DNA of 64,000 bases from contig CM068839.1 of the NCBI GenBank assembly GCA_028554795.2, forward strand, positions 84,899,540 through 84,963,539. The letters are read 5' to 3'. Each line of letters starts with the position of its first letter. The first letter of the stretch is position 1. The translations under genes were made by a program, and so were the position numbers. The DNA is from Sinohyriopsis cumingii (taxonomy: Eukaryota > Mollusca > Bivalvia > Unionida > Unionidae). Below the pieces are notes generated by a model. That model ran no database searches, was not told where the DNA came from, and saw nothing but the letters and a program-made list of their open reading frames with translations. Positions 31,608 through 43,993 of this stretch are shown here, piece after piece.

Positions 31608-33160
31608 TTTCTTTCTTAATATCAATCAATCAATCAATCAATCAATCTGTCTGTCCGTCCATCAGCCACCTACCTATCCATCCATCCATTCAATGCTCTA
31701 TCTGTCTTTCTCCAAACGAGGCATATCCAGATGAGAGAGAGAGAGTTTTATATACTGACATATAATGATCATCGAGTTGATACGAGACTTCAGTAAGCTA
31801 TCACTTAAAAATGTATATGTACTATTTATTACCTTGATGCCAGTAGGTGTAAAGAGGAGTTTTCTTGCAAAACATCTGGGACTGTGGCCTCAGCTTGCAT
31901 CAGCAGCTTACATAGTAGTAGGTCATGTTTGACTCCAAACCACCTGCAAGGTTTCCTCAACCTCACTTATTTTTATTATTTCAAAGCGCAGCAACGTGTT
32001 TGATATATCTGGGAGTATGTGGGGGTATAGGAGGGGATGGCGGCCACAATGTCGCTTGTAAGAGCTGTGTTCATGTGGGGAGGGGGAGGGGCGGTAGAAG
32101 CAGTGGTGGTCATAGAGGGATGTGGATAGCTAACTACTACCAAACTAAAGACTCGGTGTGACTATGTGATACCATCAAAGACGTTCGGTACGACCAGCAT
32201 CAACACGTCAAATTAGAAACGCGGTGTGCACATGGGATACTATATGTAGCCATTGTCCCATGAGGAACAAGCATGTGTTTTTGGATGCCTCGGGGAATGG
32301 TGAACGGCCCCAACAGAAACTTCGCCATGGCGCTGACTAACATCTTTGGCCTCCGAAGGCACTTGCGCTAAGTTAACGTTGACGCCAAGTACACCGTGTT
32401 TATTGAAATTCATTTTTCAATATATCGGCCATCGTCATCGTCCAATCGCAACTAATTTATTAGACTTTAGGTTTAGTGTCCGACTGCTTATAGAACAGGT
32501 CACGTGAGCGATTTAAATAGGACTTATGGGACGTGTCTAGAGATCTCTTTGTGATGTGTCCCGCTTTTCCCTTTGTAACCCACAAAATAGCTCCCGCCTG
32601 ACAAAGATCGGCGACAATGAAGAATAGCTCTGGACAGAGATTGAACAACGATGCTCAATATTTCTGACCGTATGTCGGCAGCGTCGAGCAATGTTGTCAT
32701 ATGTGTCTGGATCGCAGGTGTGGATGTGCTTGCTGTCTTAGCGGCTGTCCATCTTGCAACGTCTCTGGAAGGCATGTCACTCGTGTGTGGTCTTTTCTCT
32801 CTGGCTGGGTAGTGTACCATCAGCCGTCAGCTCGCTAAGGCTTACAAGCTCGATCAGAACTGGGTCCTCGCTGAGGGCCACAGCTAAACTCTATCTCAAA
32901 CTTAGTCTCTCGTGCCCTCGAGGAGGCTTCCCGCTCTGAGGGACCCTAATGAGCAAAATACTGGTGGCTGCCTCCTGGCCGAAGATTAGTCATATCTATC
33001 CAGAACGTTAGGCGAGAGTGCGACCTAAGTTACATCATTTTTTCCTCTAGTCTACCATGTCTTCCGAATTTATTTCCGATTGTTAGTCCAGCCTATTGAC
33101 CTTACTCGACACCAATGGGATGCGGTACTACCGACATACCGCAGGATATGGGGCCACTTG
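30740..33160. other. No supported gene; microsatellites
   Basis: Contains (GT)n at 30757-30782, (TA)n at 31554-31606 and (ATCA)n at 31619-31647. Open frames on both strands between 32460 and 32940 have balanced composition but no motif or splice context, so I do not call a gene. Confidence 0.5.
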
Positions 33161-33166
33161 CATTAG

Positions 33167-33459
33167 GTGGCCTAAGTGGTTAGAGCGTCCGCCTCGGATG
33201 CGGAAGGTCCAGGGTTCGAACCGAGTCATATCAAAGACTTTTAGAAACGGTACTTGCAGCTGCCTCGCTTGGCGCTCAGCATTAAGAGGTTAGTGTTAGG
33301 ACTGGTCGGCCTGGTGTCAGGATAATGTGACTGGGTGGGACATGATGCTACAGTCCTAGACATCACTATGAACTGCCACACCACAGATATCGTAGCGATA
33401 TGACTGAAAAATTTGTTAATGCTACCTCAAAAGCCCAAATCACACACACATACACTCTG
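33167..33459 (+). mobile_element. SINE family 2, full copy
   Basis: The tRNA-like head reads GTGGCCTAAGTGGTTAGAGC (A box) and GGTTCGAACC (B box). The body includes GGCCTGGTGTCAGGATAATG and the tail region CTCAAAAGCCCAAATCAC. Duplication gcattag flanks it at 33160-33166 and 33460-33466. This copy has the best-preserved promoter boxes of the three. Confidence 0.87.
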
Positions 33460-34077
33460 GCATTAGTACCGGCTGCTCTTAACTGAATTGCTAGAGGAGA
33501 GTTAATGTAAGACGACAATAGAAGGTGGGGGGGGGGGGTACATATTTCCGTAGCGTAAGGTGCGTGTACTACTCATACGTGGGCGTCCGCAGGAAGGGTG
33601 AAAGTTTTGTTGTAAAAAAAAACACCACCAATATTGCGCAGTACATTAACATATCCCTTTGATTTTAACTTTGCCGCCATCTCAAATTATGGCATGCAGG
33701 CGCTCAGTACTGACTTCAGTGGCGATTCGAGGATTCGACATGACTGGAGTCAATGTTCTTCAGTGGAAACCTTACTTTGCCACAGAGAACAGTTTTATGT
33801 CAGTTGCCAATCTCCTCCCTCTCAAATGTATGTTTTGTCAATAATTGCCCTCGTTACACTAAGATGAAGTGAAATACTATGAGAAGTTTAACTAAAACTA
33901 ATCAAAAGCTCCTCCATCCCCCCTCCAAATGCCCCCCCCCCCCACTGCGCCGTCCCTGCCTACATCCATATTCCTTAGAAGGTCATTAAATACACGCCCT
34001 GAGAAATGCGATCGGCAAAATCAACATTGAAGTACGTTGACATTTAACGGAAAGGTGTAAGCCTGTACAAATACTGC

Positions 34078-34192
34078 GAAAGCTTGCCATTAGCTTTCCG
34101 AGCGTCGGTTGCTGTTCCTCCAGCAGATATACTCACCACCATGTATAGCATATCATGTGCTGAAAATAGCGTTATGCCTACAACAACAACAA
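34078..34192 (+). mobile_element. SINE family 1, 5'-truncated fragment
   Basis: Only the body (AAAGCTTGCCATTAGCTTTC to ATGTATAGCATATCATGTGC) and the (AAC)n tail are present. The tRNA head is missing, consistent with incomplete reverse transcription. Confidence 0.75.
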
Positions 34193-34199
34193 CTATAAC

Positions 34200-35619
34200 A
34201 ATAACACCAACAGTTCGAAGCGAATTGAATGTCGCAAGCTGTGATATAACAATTTAAGCTGGCTGTGTTAAGAAACAAAAAAACTTGCTACCCTGTTATT
34301 TTATATTCATTAGACCAGACGTCCTTTTCTTTTACCCCACTTTAGTACCGGGTCACTCATTGTAAAATTCCCTAGCGATCGACAACCTTTTTTTATGACA
34401 TTTAAGGTGCAAAATAATCAACAATCAGTACTGAATATACTTTTGTTTTACTCTGTAAGTATTAAATTTATCTTCTTTACACCATGGCGCACATTATATT
34501 TACTAGTATATTATTTGGTAGCCTGAAATACTAAATAGGGTATATTCTTATTCTTTTTATTATTATTATAAATTTTAGAACAAGATTTAAGGTTTAATTT
34601 AAACGGAGTAAAGGCGCCTACATGAACACTGGCATGCATTTTGCTATGGGGAGATCATAGCCAGACCAAGATTCGGAGTCAACACTTGTGGCTCTAGAGT
34701 GTAATAACACGAACCTGTAATGTCTATGTAATGTATAACAAGGAACTTGTTTAAGTATTCCACCAAACTGCCTTATTCTGGTCGTAACAGATCACCATTT
34801 CAACTGTTAAATGCCAAATATTGATTGGATAAATCTATACCAGGAAGTTATAGTGACTACATCTGTTTACCAGAGTAAAAATAGAACCAGGAAGTCCATA
34901 ATAGGCAGCGCTTAAACAGCGAGTAATTGACACATTCACATCTGTCATCCACGTGTTAAGACTGTTTATGTTTCTGTGTAACATGAACACGGAAATTTAG
35001 ACAAGCACATTTTATACTGTTGAAAGGAAAGGATTATGGAATGATCGTTGTCTTCATCGAATAGTTTTCCTTTAGGATTCGCTTTCTCCTTGTGAAGAAA
35101 GGCAATACAACATGTAGTTTCATATATTTCAAGTTAGTCTTCCGTTAGTAGTGGATCTCGATGAATTTCTTGCACGTTCTGGACTATCTTAGTCTCTATA
35201 AAGAAGAGCGCCAAATTTCGCGTCAAGTATTTATGATGTCTTTTACATCTGATGACATTTTGGTGATATCTTTGACCATCAATTGGTGTACCCTCTGCTT
35301 TAATCTGGCTCCAAGGATAATACGGGCTTGCCGAGGAAATAGTTATTGTAAGAGCGTCAGAATATGCTTGAGACTGTGGAATTTATTTGAGGAAAAACCT
35401 TGGTTATTCGCAAAAATGTAAGTACGGTAGATACTTTACACCTACCACCTATTCAGCCACCTACCAGTCTATCTACATGACAGTCTCTTATTCCATACGT
35501 GTCCATCAGCCCAACTGTAAACTCCCATTTTCAGTCTCTCTTATTCCATTCATTCGCTCCTTCCTTCCAATACATATCCATCTATTTATCTATCCATCCA
35601 TCCATCCATCCATCCATCC

Positions 35620-35655
<36 letters not shown>

Positions 35656-35823
35656 GTGCATTGGAAGGGATACTTCTATATTCACTCTGGAGAAATATTT
35701 TAATGTTTTTCTTCATACCCTGCCCTTTTTTGATCGGTTTAATATCTCTCTCTCTCTCTCTCGTTCACTCATAGTATGGACATTTATACAAGCACATACA
35801 AGAAAATGCGGCATACTGTTTGC

Positions 35824-35863
<40 letters not shown>

Positions 35864-35915
35864 ACACGAACATAAGCGTATACAAGAAAGTACAGCGTAC
35901 TGTGTGTTATTCCAT

Positions 35916-35983
<68 letters not shown>

Positions 35984-37055
35984 ACTTGGCTACTGTGTAG
36001 TCTTTATGACATGTAATAAGTCTAATTTTAACAAATATCTCAAGGGTCTGACTTTTCAACAGAGAACGGATATATTGAGCTATCGTAAGTGAAAAAGTCG
36101 ATCCCAGAAAAGAGTTTGTAATGTTTTTTATCAAGTGAGAACCTCACGTACGAAAATTGCATACTCGTCATAGAACGTATAAAAGGAGACTGCCATATAA
36201 AAGGTTTAGTCCAATAACGACACCCTTGCAATACCCTGAAATACAGCGTGTTAGTGAACGTCTCGAAAGCATACAAAGGGCACCTGCAAGAAATCACGAA
36301 TTTAAACAACTTTACAGTACTACAAAAATAAAAGCTGCAAACTTATAAAGTTTAGTCAATAATTTACAAGACTCCCTATCCCCCGATTTGTTTTCCTCTT
36401 TTGTGTTTTGCTGCTTGAAGCACGGTTCTAAAAGTGTACCAACCTCCCCGAGTCAGTTTCAAGGAAATACATACGTTCAAAAGAATTCGGATTTTCGAGA
36501 CAAATAAGTTGAAGATTTGCTGAAAGTAGATTTTTTTTATCGGTAAATCTAAGGGATTCTCAGAAAACTGCTCCTGTACCTTCATCAATGTCTAGTAGTA
36601 TATTATTTGAAGACTTATCTGTCATCATGTATATAGTTATATATAGGTAAGGGAAACTGAGATTGAACTTTTTCTGAAAATGAAATAAGCGTTCGGGGAT
36701 TGTACAAACATTTAAACGCTTCCTTTGTTACATACAAGACTAATGACCCGCCAATTAACGATAAACGCCAGTCGCTATGAAGGAACAAAGCAGCTAATGT
36801 AGTGTATATGCGATAATAATCGGAGCTACTAGGAAGAATAAAACAGCTAATTGATTGATATAATTCGCTACATGGTCGAATTATCTATTCAAGTAGTTCA
36901 AGTTTTAACATAAATTTGTATTATGTTGAACTACTTAGGATTGTCAAGAGAAGATCTTGAACAAATCAGTTCATGGGACAAAATGGCCGATTTAACTTGC
37001 CAATGATATCTTTATTACCGGCTACAGACCACTGACGGTGTGAATTCATTCAGAT
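34200..37055. other. No supported gene; microsatellite cluster
   Basis: (ATCC)n/(ATCT)n at 35581-35655, (TC)n at 35743-35762, 35827-35859 and 35917-35940, followed by (AC)n to 35980. Long serine/leucine or threonine/histidine frames here are translations of these repeats. Confidence 0.6.
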
Positions 37056-37061
37056 GTTAAA

Positions 37062-37310
37062 GATCCGCGGTGACTAGGTGGTTAGACAGCTGGATTCGCG
37101 ATCGAAAGGGTAAAGGTTTGAATCCTAGCAATCAAATCAGCTCTGATCGACTATCGTGGTGTTCCCTTGGGCATGATACTTTAATCCAGTTGCCACAGAG
37201 CCCAAGGTCAAGAAAAAACCTCATCACTTATTGTATGAACTGTACCAGAATACGGACAACGGGTTGCAATCCTCTCGGAGTTTAGGCTTGACATTAAATA
37301 CCAACATCAC
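37062..37310 (+). mobile_element. SINE family 3 (tRNA-derived)
   Basis: The head reads GTGACTAGGTGGTTAGACAG (A box) and AGGTTTGAATCCTAGC (B box). The body holds CTTGGGCATGATACTTTAAT, and the end GGGTTGCAATCC leads to GTTTAGGCTTGACATTAAAT. The 3' part recurs at 37928-38010, which supports its being a repeat family. Confidence 0.72.
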
Positions 37311-37927
37311 CAGGGAATATACAGTTATATACATTCTTGTATCTTCTGAAGAAAAAGAATAAATCGTTTCATATCAAGCATACTCCAAAGAACAAGCACA
37401 AACAGTATTATGTCATAGATTTCTTAGGTTGAATTTTTTCTTGGACATTAATGCTTCTCAGCTTCAAGGAAATGGAAGTAGAAAATAATCCAAAAATGTG
37501 TTTCTGTCGGTCAGTTTTTCTTGTTGGGATAAAAATTGTTTCATTTAGAAAATAAATTAATAGAATAACGCAGTTGTGTCGAAATCATAATTCCAGAAAC
37601 GTTTTGAAATTAAATATAGGAAAAAGTCATATTATTAACACTCTATCCAGCAAACAAATGTCGTAATGACATTGAACACAGATCTTTGCAAGCGCTACAT
37701 CAAGAATAGAATCCACACGTTTGTCGTGTATTTAAGTGTTAAGTACTCATTCAGTAAGACTGTACGTAGTGTCTAAATCACAGTTACGGTACACCAAATT
37801 TGCATTTTTTAAATTTTTAATCGATTAGTTATACTTCTAATCTATGTTTCACGTCAGTCGTATATATCTGCATGTATTACCTTTTCGTAGGACCAAAATA
37901 TATGTAGCATATTGATAGGAAGCGCCT

Positions 37928-38010
37928 GAAGTCAACAAAATCTGATCACGAACTGTACCCGATTACGGACAAGGGGTTACACTTCAAGTATTTAGGCTTG
38001 GTTGTTGAGA
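37928..38010 (+). mobile_element. SINE family 3, 3' fragment
   Basis: Shares CGAACTGTACCCGATTACGG and GGGGTTAC through TTTAGGCTTG with the 37.2-kb copy. The tRNA head is missing. Confidence 0.65.
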
Positions 38011-38183
38011 CACATGATAATCCACTCCTGTATTTGTTCCGGGATGAAAATCATCGGTATTGGTTACCAGCCTATCACTGATCGCCTTAAACATGGTCTC
38101 TCTCATTACTTCTATAATATATTTGAACAGCATTACAGTGTCCATTGTCTGGATATTACAAGAACATTTAGATTCTGAAAATG

Positions 38184-38199
38184 TGTATGTATGTATGTA

Positions 38200-38247
<48 letters not shown>
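38184..38247. repeat. (GTAT)n(GT)n microsatellite abutting a SINE
   Basis: A compound tract ends directly at the tail of the reverse-oriented SINE at 38248. Confidence 0.9.
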
Positions 38248-38248
<1 letters not shown>

Positions 38249-38451
38249 TGGAGCTTGAAGCCATTTTCAGCACAATATAGGCTATACATGGCGGCCAGTA
38301 TAAATGGTGGAGGATAACCACCGACCCACGAAAAGCTACTGGCAAACTTTCTCACGTACCCACATTAACCTAACCTGAGACTCCAACTCACGCAGACAGA
38401 GTTGAGATGGCAGTGACCTGTCTTTAGACCATTTGGTCAATCCGGGCCTAT
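38248..38451 (-). mobile_element. SINE family 1, diverged copy
   Basis: In reverse orientation the body reads TATACATGGCGGCCAGTATA and the head end reads TCTTTAGACCATTTGGTCAA. The (AAC)n tail has been replaced by the adjoining GT-rich microsatellite. Confidence 0.82.
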
Positions 38452-38759
38452 ATGTATGCACGTGTCTACCAGTTGTAAGTCATTTTGTCTCTCCTGCAAT
38501 CCGTCTTGAAAACGAACTATGTGGCGCGTACTTATACGTACAAAGACCATTAGCAGCTATTCCCATGAGTGATCGTTATCTGCCTGTGTGTAGTTAAATG
38601 TAAAGCATCACAGGAGGCCAAGATTGTTAACAGCTGATGAACGGGATACCTGGAAATGTTATTATTACAGTTATGATGTAAGTGAAAATAAGTTAATGCA
38701 GAATAAACGTTACATCAGCCTTACAATTACAATCAAAATATACTAATATTAGTAATAAC

Positions 38760-39001
38760 TAGAGCTGGATCAGGGGTGGTTTTAAAAATTTCAAAAGGGC
38801 ACTGACTTTCCTCGAAAGGGCACCCAAGCAAATGTCTATGTGTCCATTTACTCAAAATGCATACTGTCCAGTAAATGTGCGCAAGAATAAAACGATGGTC
38901 AAACTTCAAGTGACAAGTAAGTATACGTGTGTCTGTGTGAGTGCGTGTGTTTAGCCTGGGGAGGTTCCGGACTCCCCGGACACCACCCCAATCCGGCCCT
39001 G
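38760..39001. mobile_element. MITE-like element with hAT-style CAGGGCCGG ends
   Basis: Left end TAGAGCTGGATCAGGGGTGG; right end in reverse complement CAGGGCCGGATTGGGGTGG. CAGGG-type ends are common in hAT elements. About 240 bases, no gene. The flanks (gtaataac, tgggtgat) do not give an 8-bp duplication. Confidence 0.55.
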
Positions 39002-39074
39002 TGGGTGATTAGGACAATGTTGAACAAAAATAATCCTCTCACATTTTATTTGTTGCTTTACTGTGTGTGATGCT

Positions 39075-39230
39075 GTTGAGTTATAGCAATACACACATAT
39101 GAATACACATTAGCAATGCACGGTTATAGGAAACACATATGAATACACAATAGCAATACACAGTTATAGCAATACACACATATGAATACAACATAGCAAT
39201 AATCAGTTATAGTAATACACACATATGCAT
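39075..39230. repeat. Minisatellite, about 42-bp period
   Basis: About 3.7 units built on AGTTATAGCAATACACACAT and ATGAATACACA. Confidence 0.8.
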
Positions 39231-39559
39231 ACATACGCAAATGACTTGGTAGGTTTTTACATAGTGCGATAGATATCAAGAGGGAAAAGTCTGAAAACAA
39301 TTAGTCGATGTTTCATTTTCTTCCCCTTTATGTAAACTGAAGGCGTTAGATATCTGCACGTATATTTTCTTTTAAAGCTGAAACATTCCAGAAATCTAGC
39401 TTGAAATCCAACTGTACTTTCGTTGTTAACTTGTTCAGGTGATGCGATCTTATATGAGTACAACAAATAATAACAGCAGAAAGAACTACTGCACTAATAT
39501 TGCCTCCATCGCTAAAAATTATCAATGTCATCGTCGTCATCATCATCGTTGTCGTAGTG

Positions 39560-39810
39560 GTCATTGTGGTGGAATGCTGATATATGTAGTTCGTAAGGAT
39601 TCAAATACATTCGTAGAAAACTTATGTCAATGTGGCGCTGAAGGAAGCACTTGTGTATTTGTTTCCAGTTTATGTATTGGGACACAGTTCAAAAAAGTGA
39701 ATTTATATGAACCGGGAAGTGACAATGAAATTGTTTTGAGGCACGAAGAATCCTTTTTTTTCCGTAGACTCCTGAAGCACCATGTATTTATTCTGTTTAC
39801 CTTCAGTTAA
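39560..39810 (+). CDS. Unassigned cysteine-containing open frame
   Basis: The frame reads MLIYVVRKDSNTF, then ENLCQCGAEGSTCVFVSSLC and IGTQFKKVNLYEPGSD, and closes at 39810. Four cysteines in 16 residues and even amino-acid use are unlike the repeat-derived frames around it. No signal peptide, splice site or family match is evident. It could be a secreted-peptide exon or chance. Confidence 0.22.
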
Positions 39811-40880
39811 TACTCGATAACGCCAGACCGTTCAAAACGGACCTTTACATTTAGTTGTTGTATTTGAGATTTACAACGACAAAATACGGACCTATATACC
39901 CGCTTAAGGTACGCGCAACACCTGTGCGACGGGTTCAGGTTCAAGAAGACGATTAAATGAGTAATAAGTATGACCCATGTTTTTTCTGTTTTTCTTATGC
40001 GTAAAATTAGTTTTAAATAAATAGACATACGTACATGCAACTATGTATACGTACATACATATTTCGTTATTCGACTAGGAGGCTCAAAGCCTATTAGTTA
40101 ATACTCTTTTCCTTTCGTATATGCCATTCTTTACATTTTTTTATCTTTACTTTCAACTGACACCATAAAGCCATTATTGTGCTGACGGTGATCGATGACT
40201 AAATTGCAGTCCAACCCTATTACATATATAATATCTCTGCGATCACCTCACAACATTTCTGTGGAAACCTTTTAAATTTATCATGATATTCAATTTCCAC
40301 TAAATTACTCACACCTGTTTCTTGTAACAAATGTCAGCGTAATTGATTCAAGTAGGAATATATACGTGAAATGAGCGAATTGATGAATTAATGAATGTTC
40401 CATGTGTAATTTATTGACAGATAGTTATGTTTGACGTCTGCTGATTATTGTTTCAATTCTAACGTCGAATTATGTGTTTGTAAAACAAATTTTGGCCTCC
40501 ATACCGAAGCTTGAGCTTATTGGGCAGGTCATTGATCATAAAATCTGACCTAGGGGCAAATTTTTTTTGGGTATGTGTCTTTCCATGCCAGTTATATTTG
40601 AAAATGCTTTATGTTATGACCCAGGGGCTAAGTTAAATCTTTTCTTGGGTTGGAAGGGGTAGAAAAGACAGACAGGGTAGGACAAAGTATTCCCAGTCTG
40701 ACATGTGCTCGGAATTTAGTCATCGATCACGCATACAAATTCTCAGAAATGCATAACTGACATATCAGGAGTTAGATATGTACAGGCTGTGTCACAATAC
40801 AGGAGTTACATAATTATATACTGTACCATAATACACGAATTACATATTACTTACTGTTCCACAAAACAGGAGTGTGTGTA
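39811..40880. other. No supported gene
   Basis: AT-rich. No motif, exon or repeat of note. Confidence 0.5.
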
Positions 40881-40881
40881 T

Positions 40882-41795
40882 ATATACGTGTTTATGCTCT
40901 AATAAACAGTAACTAAAGAACGAATGAAAACAACAAGGTTTGAAATATTTAACAAATAATGTATTTCCCTGGAGAAACACTGTAAAATGTAAAAAATAAA
41001 ATAAAAGAACATACGGTTTAAAGAATGAAATCCAAAAATAATCTAAGAATAATCCACGAATCAAATTTTAGAAGTCCTAGTAATGAAATGTTCTAACGAA
41101 TTCAAGTTCGAGTCCCGACGAAAATTCCAAAATGGAACGTGATGACGTATACTGTAATACTGTATCTAGTATTGTGCTGTTATGTGTACAGTTCTTTGTT
41201 GATTCACAAACAATATTCCAGTGTTTGAATTTCTGAATAAAATTTAAATAAATGTCTTTGTCCAAGAATTCTGTTTGAACACTCAAATATTTCCAGGAAA
41301 AAGAATTAATCTTGAGAATCCAAATAAATTGAATAAAAATTAAAATATAACTCCAAACTGGTAACAAACAAGCACTTTCCAGTGTAAAGGTAAAAGCCGA
41401 AACTGAGAAATATCTCTCTAAACATTAGTAATAAATCTAACTACTGCGCAATTTAGGAAAACACAGAATTGCGAAATAGGACTGTTTACAATTTAAAATC
41501 ACGTGCTCCCAGTATGACCATAATAAAAGCCAATCATTTTACTTAGAAAACAAAATAAAAATAAAAATTTTTTTTTTCTTGTCTCAGTGATTTCTGAATG
41601 AAGGTCGAAAACTATATTAAAAATAGAAACAGTGTTTCTATTATTAGGTATTTGTGAAAAGCCGCAGGCCACACTGACTTCTCTGGAAAATAACGCCAAA
41701 TCAAATAAACAAGATTACATTACTTTGACAGGTAATGACATTAAAAATAACAAGATTTTAAAACTTACAGACAATTAAATTAAATCAAATAATAT
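40882..41795 (-). mobile_element. Solo LTR of the Gmr1-like family
   Basis: The sequence aligns along the whole 896-base LTR, for example GAAGTCCTAGTAATGAAATG and CAAACTGGTAACAAAC. There is no gag-pol on either side, as expected after LTR-LTR recombination. Outer ends are eroded (TATACGTG instead of TGTTACGTG at the left). Confidence 0.85.
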
Positions 41796-42574
41796 ATATG
41801 GACTGTACCAAAATATTTCCCTCTTCTTTGAGAGGCGAGGGGATAGATAGATGTTTTGCTTATATCGTAGAGAAATTTCACACTATGATGTTTTGTTTCA
41901 CTGAATGGTCTTTTCCGATCTTTAAAAGGTTCTATATGCACGGTACCTCTGAGGCGATTTGTCTCTGTGTGTGTTCTCTATATTGAACGATGTAGGTTAA
42001 TTTTTAAAGGCTGGTTTTTACGTTTTGTTTATTCCGAAGCAGCATTTAAAGGTTTAACTGTGCTTAGTTTTGAATCAATGAATAAATAAATAATTTAAAT
42101 AAATAAATAAATGCCTCATTCAGTATTTTCTTTAAAATATGAATGTATTTCAAAACTAAGATCACAACAAATTTTGATACAAGTTGGAGAAAAGACGTTC
42201 ACGGACTTGGAATATACTTTGATAGTAACAAAATATTTAGACTCATTACCAACCATAGACGGAGGAGTAAGAAACGCGAGCGGAGGAGTTCTATTCCGTC
42301 CTTGCACCAGAATATTAACTGAGTACCCCGTTCCTGCGTGAAATATGTAGATTTCTCACTCACCTAACGTCTCTACTGCAGCTGATGTGTGTTTACCCTG
42401 CAATCTAAAAGTGAAGAGTTTTCTTCCGTGAATTTGCAACTGCAAGCCCCACAGATTGGCTATAGATCTATCGGGAAAGAGATCGAGATCTTTTATTTTA
42501 ATGAGCAAACAAACTGAAATGTTACCATATAACTAGGTTTACACTAAGTAAAATATTTCATCCTTCTTTTTCAG

Positions 42575-43643
42575 ACTGACAGAGCAATTCGTAGCCTGGT
42601 TGTTAATCATATGCAGTATTGTTGCTATTTGTTCCATGGACGTCGTTCAAGATCCTTTCCAAAATGTCTATGACGTCCAGGGTTTTCGAAGTAGATTTAT
42701 TGGATCCATATTTGGAGTAAATATAGGTCGGTATTTATATATGATCATTCAGAACCTGTTTCTTCTTCAACATTTAGAAAGACTGAAGTTTCGTGCGGAT
42801 ACAGTGCATCATGTGGTCACTGTTGTCTGCTACACGCTCTTTCTAGCTTACAGACAAAATGTTCTTCTGGGATTTATAGGTATTGTGATGGAACTGAACA
42901 ACATATTTGATGAAATGGGAAAATTAATGAAGGGAATTAAACGAACCAACAATATTCATTATAAGCGATTAACACTGTCGAACTGTGCTGTTACGATAGT
43001 CTTCCGAGGAATTCTGCCAGTAATATTTCTTGTGATAGCCATGTTCCACCAATCGCCTTTCAAAATGGACTACGCTCCTTTAACGGTATTCTTTTTAAGT
43101 ATTATTTTCTTCTCAGTTATCAATGTATGGCTAATTTTGACAACCATTCAAAGGTTTCTAAAAGTATTTTTCAAACAGAAAGCGGGACAAGACTGTGATA
43201 TAGAATTACGTCAGGATACACGTGCATGCTCAACGATATCTCCCCGAAGAACCTTTGACAGATTTGATTTGCCAATGGCCAGGAACAATCTAGGTTATCT
43301 GAGAGCATTTGAAAACAGAAATATTTTCAACAACTTTTCAGACGAAGAAAAACATAATCTTAATAATAGAAAGGAATTTCCGAAGGAAAATCTACAACTT
43401 TTGGCTGAAAGTGCTTTGAGCGACACAAAATTTGTAGATGCAGATTCATCTTCTAACGGAAGTGACGTACAGGAAGGAACACTCCAAGTGTCGGGGGATG
43501 TACATCATTCATTCGGATATCAGCCTTATTCTGAAACAGTGTCTTGTTCTCATTTACCTCTTCGAGTCAGTGATAGTTCAGGTTCATCTTCCTCAACGAC
43601 AGTTTTTATTAGGTCCAATGAAGATTCTGGTATAGGGTCATAG
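42575..43643 (+). CDS. TLC-domain multi-pass membrane protein, terminal coding exon
   Basis: A polypyrimidine tract and acceptor TCCTTCTTTTTCAG end at 42574, and the frame is open from 42576 (LTEQFVAWLLIICSI) to TAG at 43643, about 355 codons. The coding part begins in an earlier exon not identified here. Several hydrophobic segments are visible, with the TLC signature HHVVTVVCYTLF, then VMELNNIFDEM, which resembles the ExN-x-IF motif of TLCD1/TLCD2-type proteins. TLC proteins sit in internal or plasma membranes and act on or sense lipids; TLCD1/2 relatives affect phosphatidylethanolamine composition. A basic, then serine-rich cytoplasmic-type tail of about 145 residues (ending FIRSNEDSGIGS) follows and is longer than in typical relatives. 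Subfamily is uncertain. This is the only convincing host gene here. Confidence 0.82.
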
Positions 43644-43987
43644 CACATATATTAGTGCTGTTGTTCTTGTAGCAACAACAAAACATACGGCAGTGACATT
43701 AGAATGTGATAAACATATGTGATACTGCAAACTTCTGAGGTATAACTAAACATTCCTTATATTACAGCATTATATGAAAAGTGAGAAAACTGTTCCCTTT
43801 TAATTTATTTGATCGAGATACAAATTATACTAGAATTTGTTCCAAGGACTACCGTCCATAGCTTTTTTATACTAGATTATTGTGACTTTCAAGAACAAGG
43901 TGAGACCACAGAGATTCACTGCCTACATGAATGGTCGAAAATGTGACCTTAATGTCTTTCAAACGATTTCTTTTTGATGGCGAATAT

Positions 43988-43993
43988 AATAAA
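43988..43993 (+). other. Poly(A) signal AATAAA for the TLC-domain gene
   Basis: The first AATAAA downstream of the TAG at 43643, giving a 3' UTR of about 350-370 bases. Confidence 0.45.

Noticed and set aside
32460..32940. Minus-strand frame with balanced composition (including TTLLDAADIRSEILSIVVQS)
   Set aside because: Overlapping frames on both strands, no start or splice context and no recognisable family.
33150..33240. Possible functional tRNA gene
   Set aside because: A and B boxes are good, but the sequence is the head of SINE family 2, with a long body, tail and target duplication; no tRNA acceptor stem pairing was evident.
35387..36092. Ser/Leu-rich and Thr/His-rich frames
   Set aside because: Products of (ATCC)n, (TC)n and (AC)n tracts.
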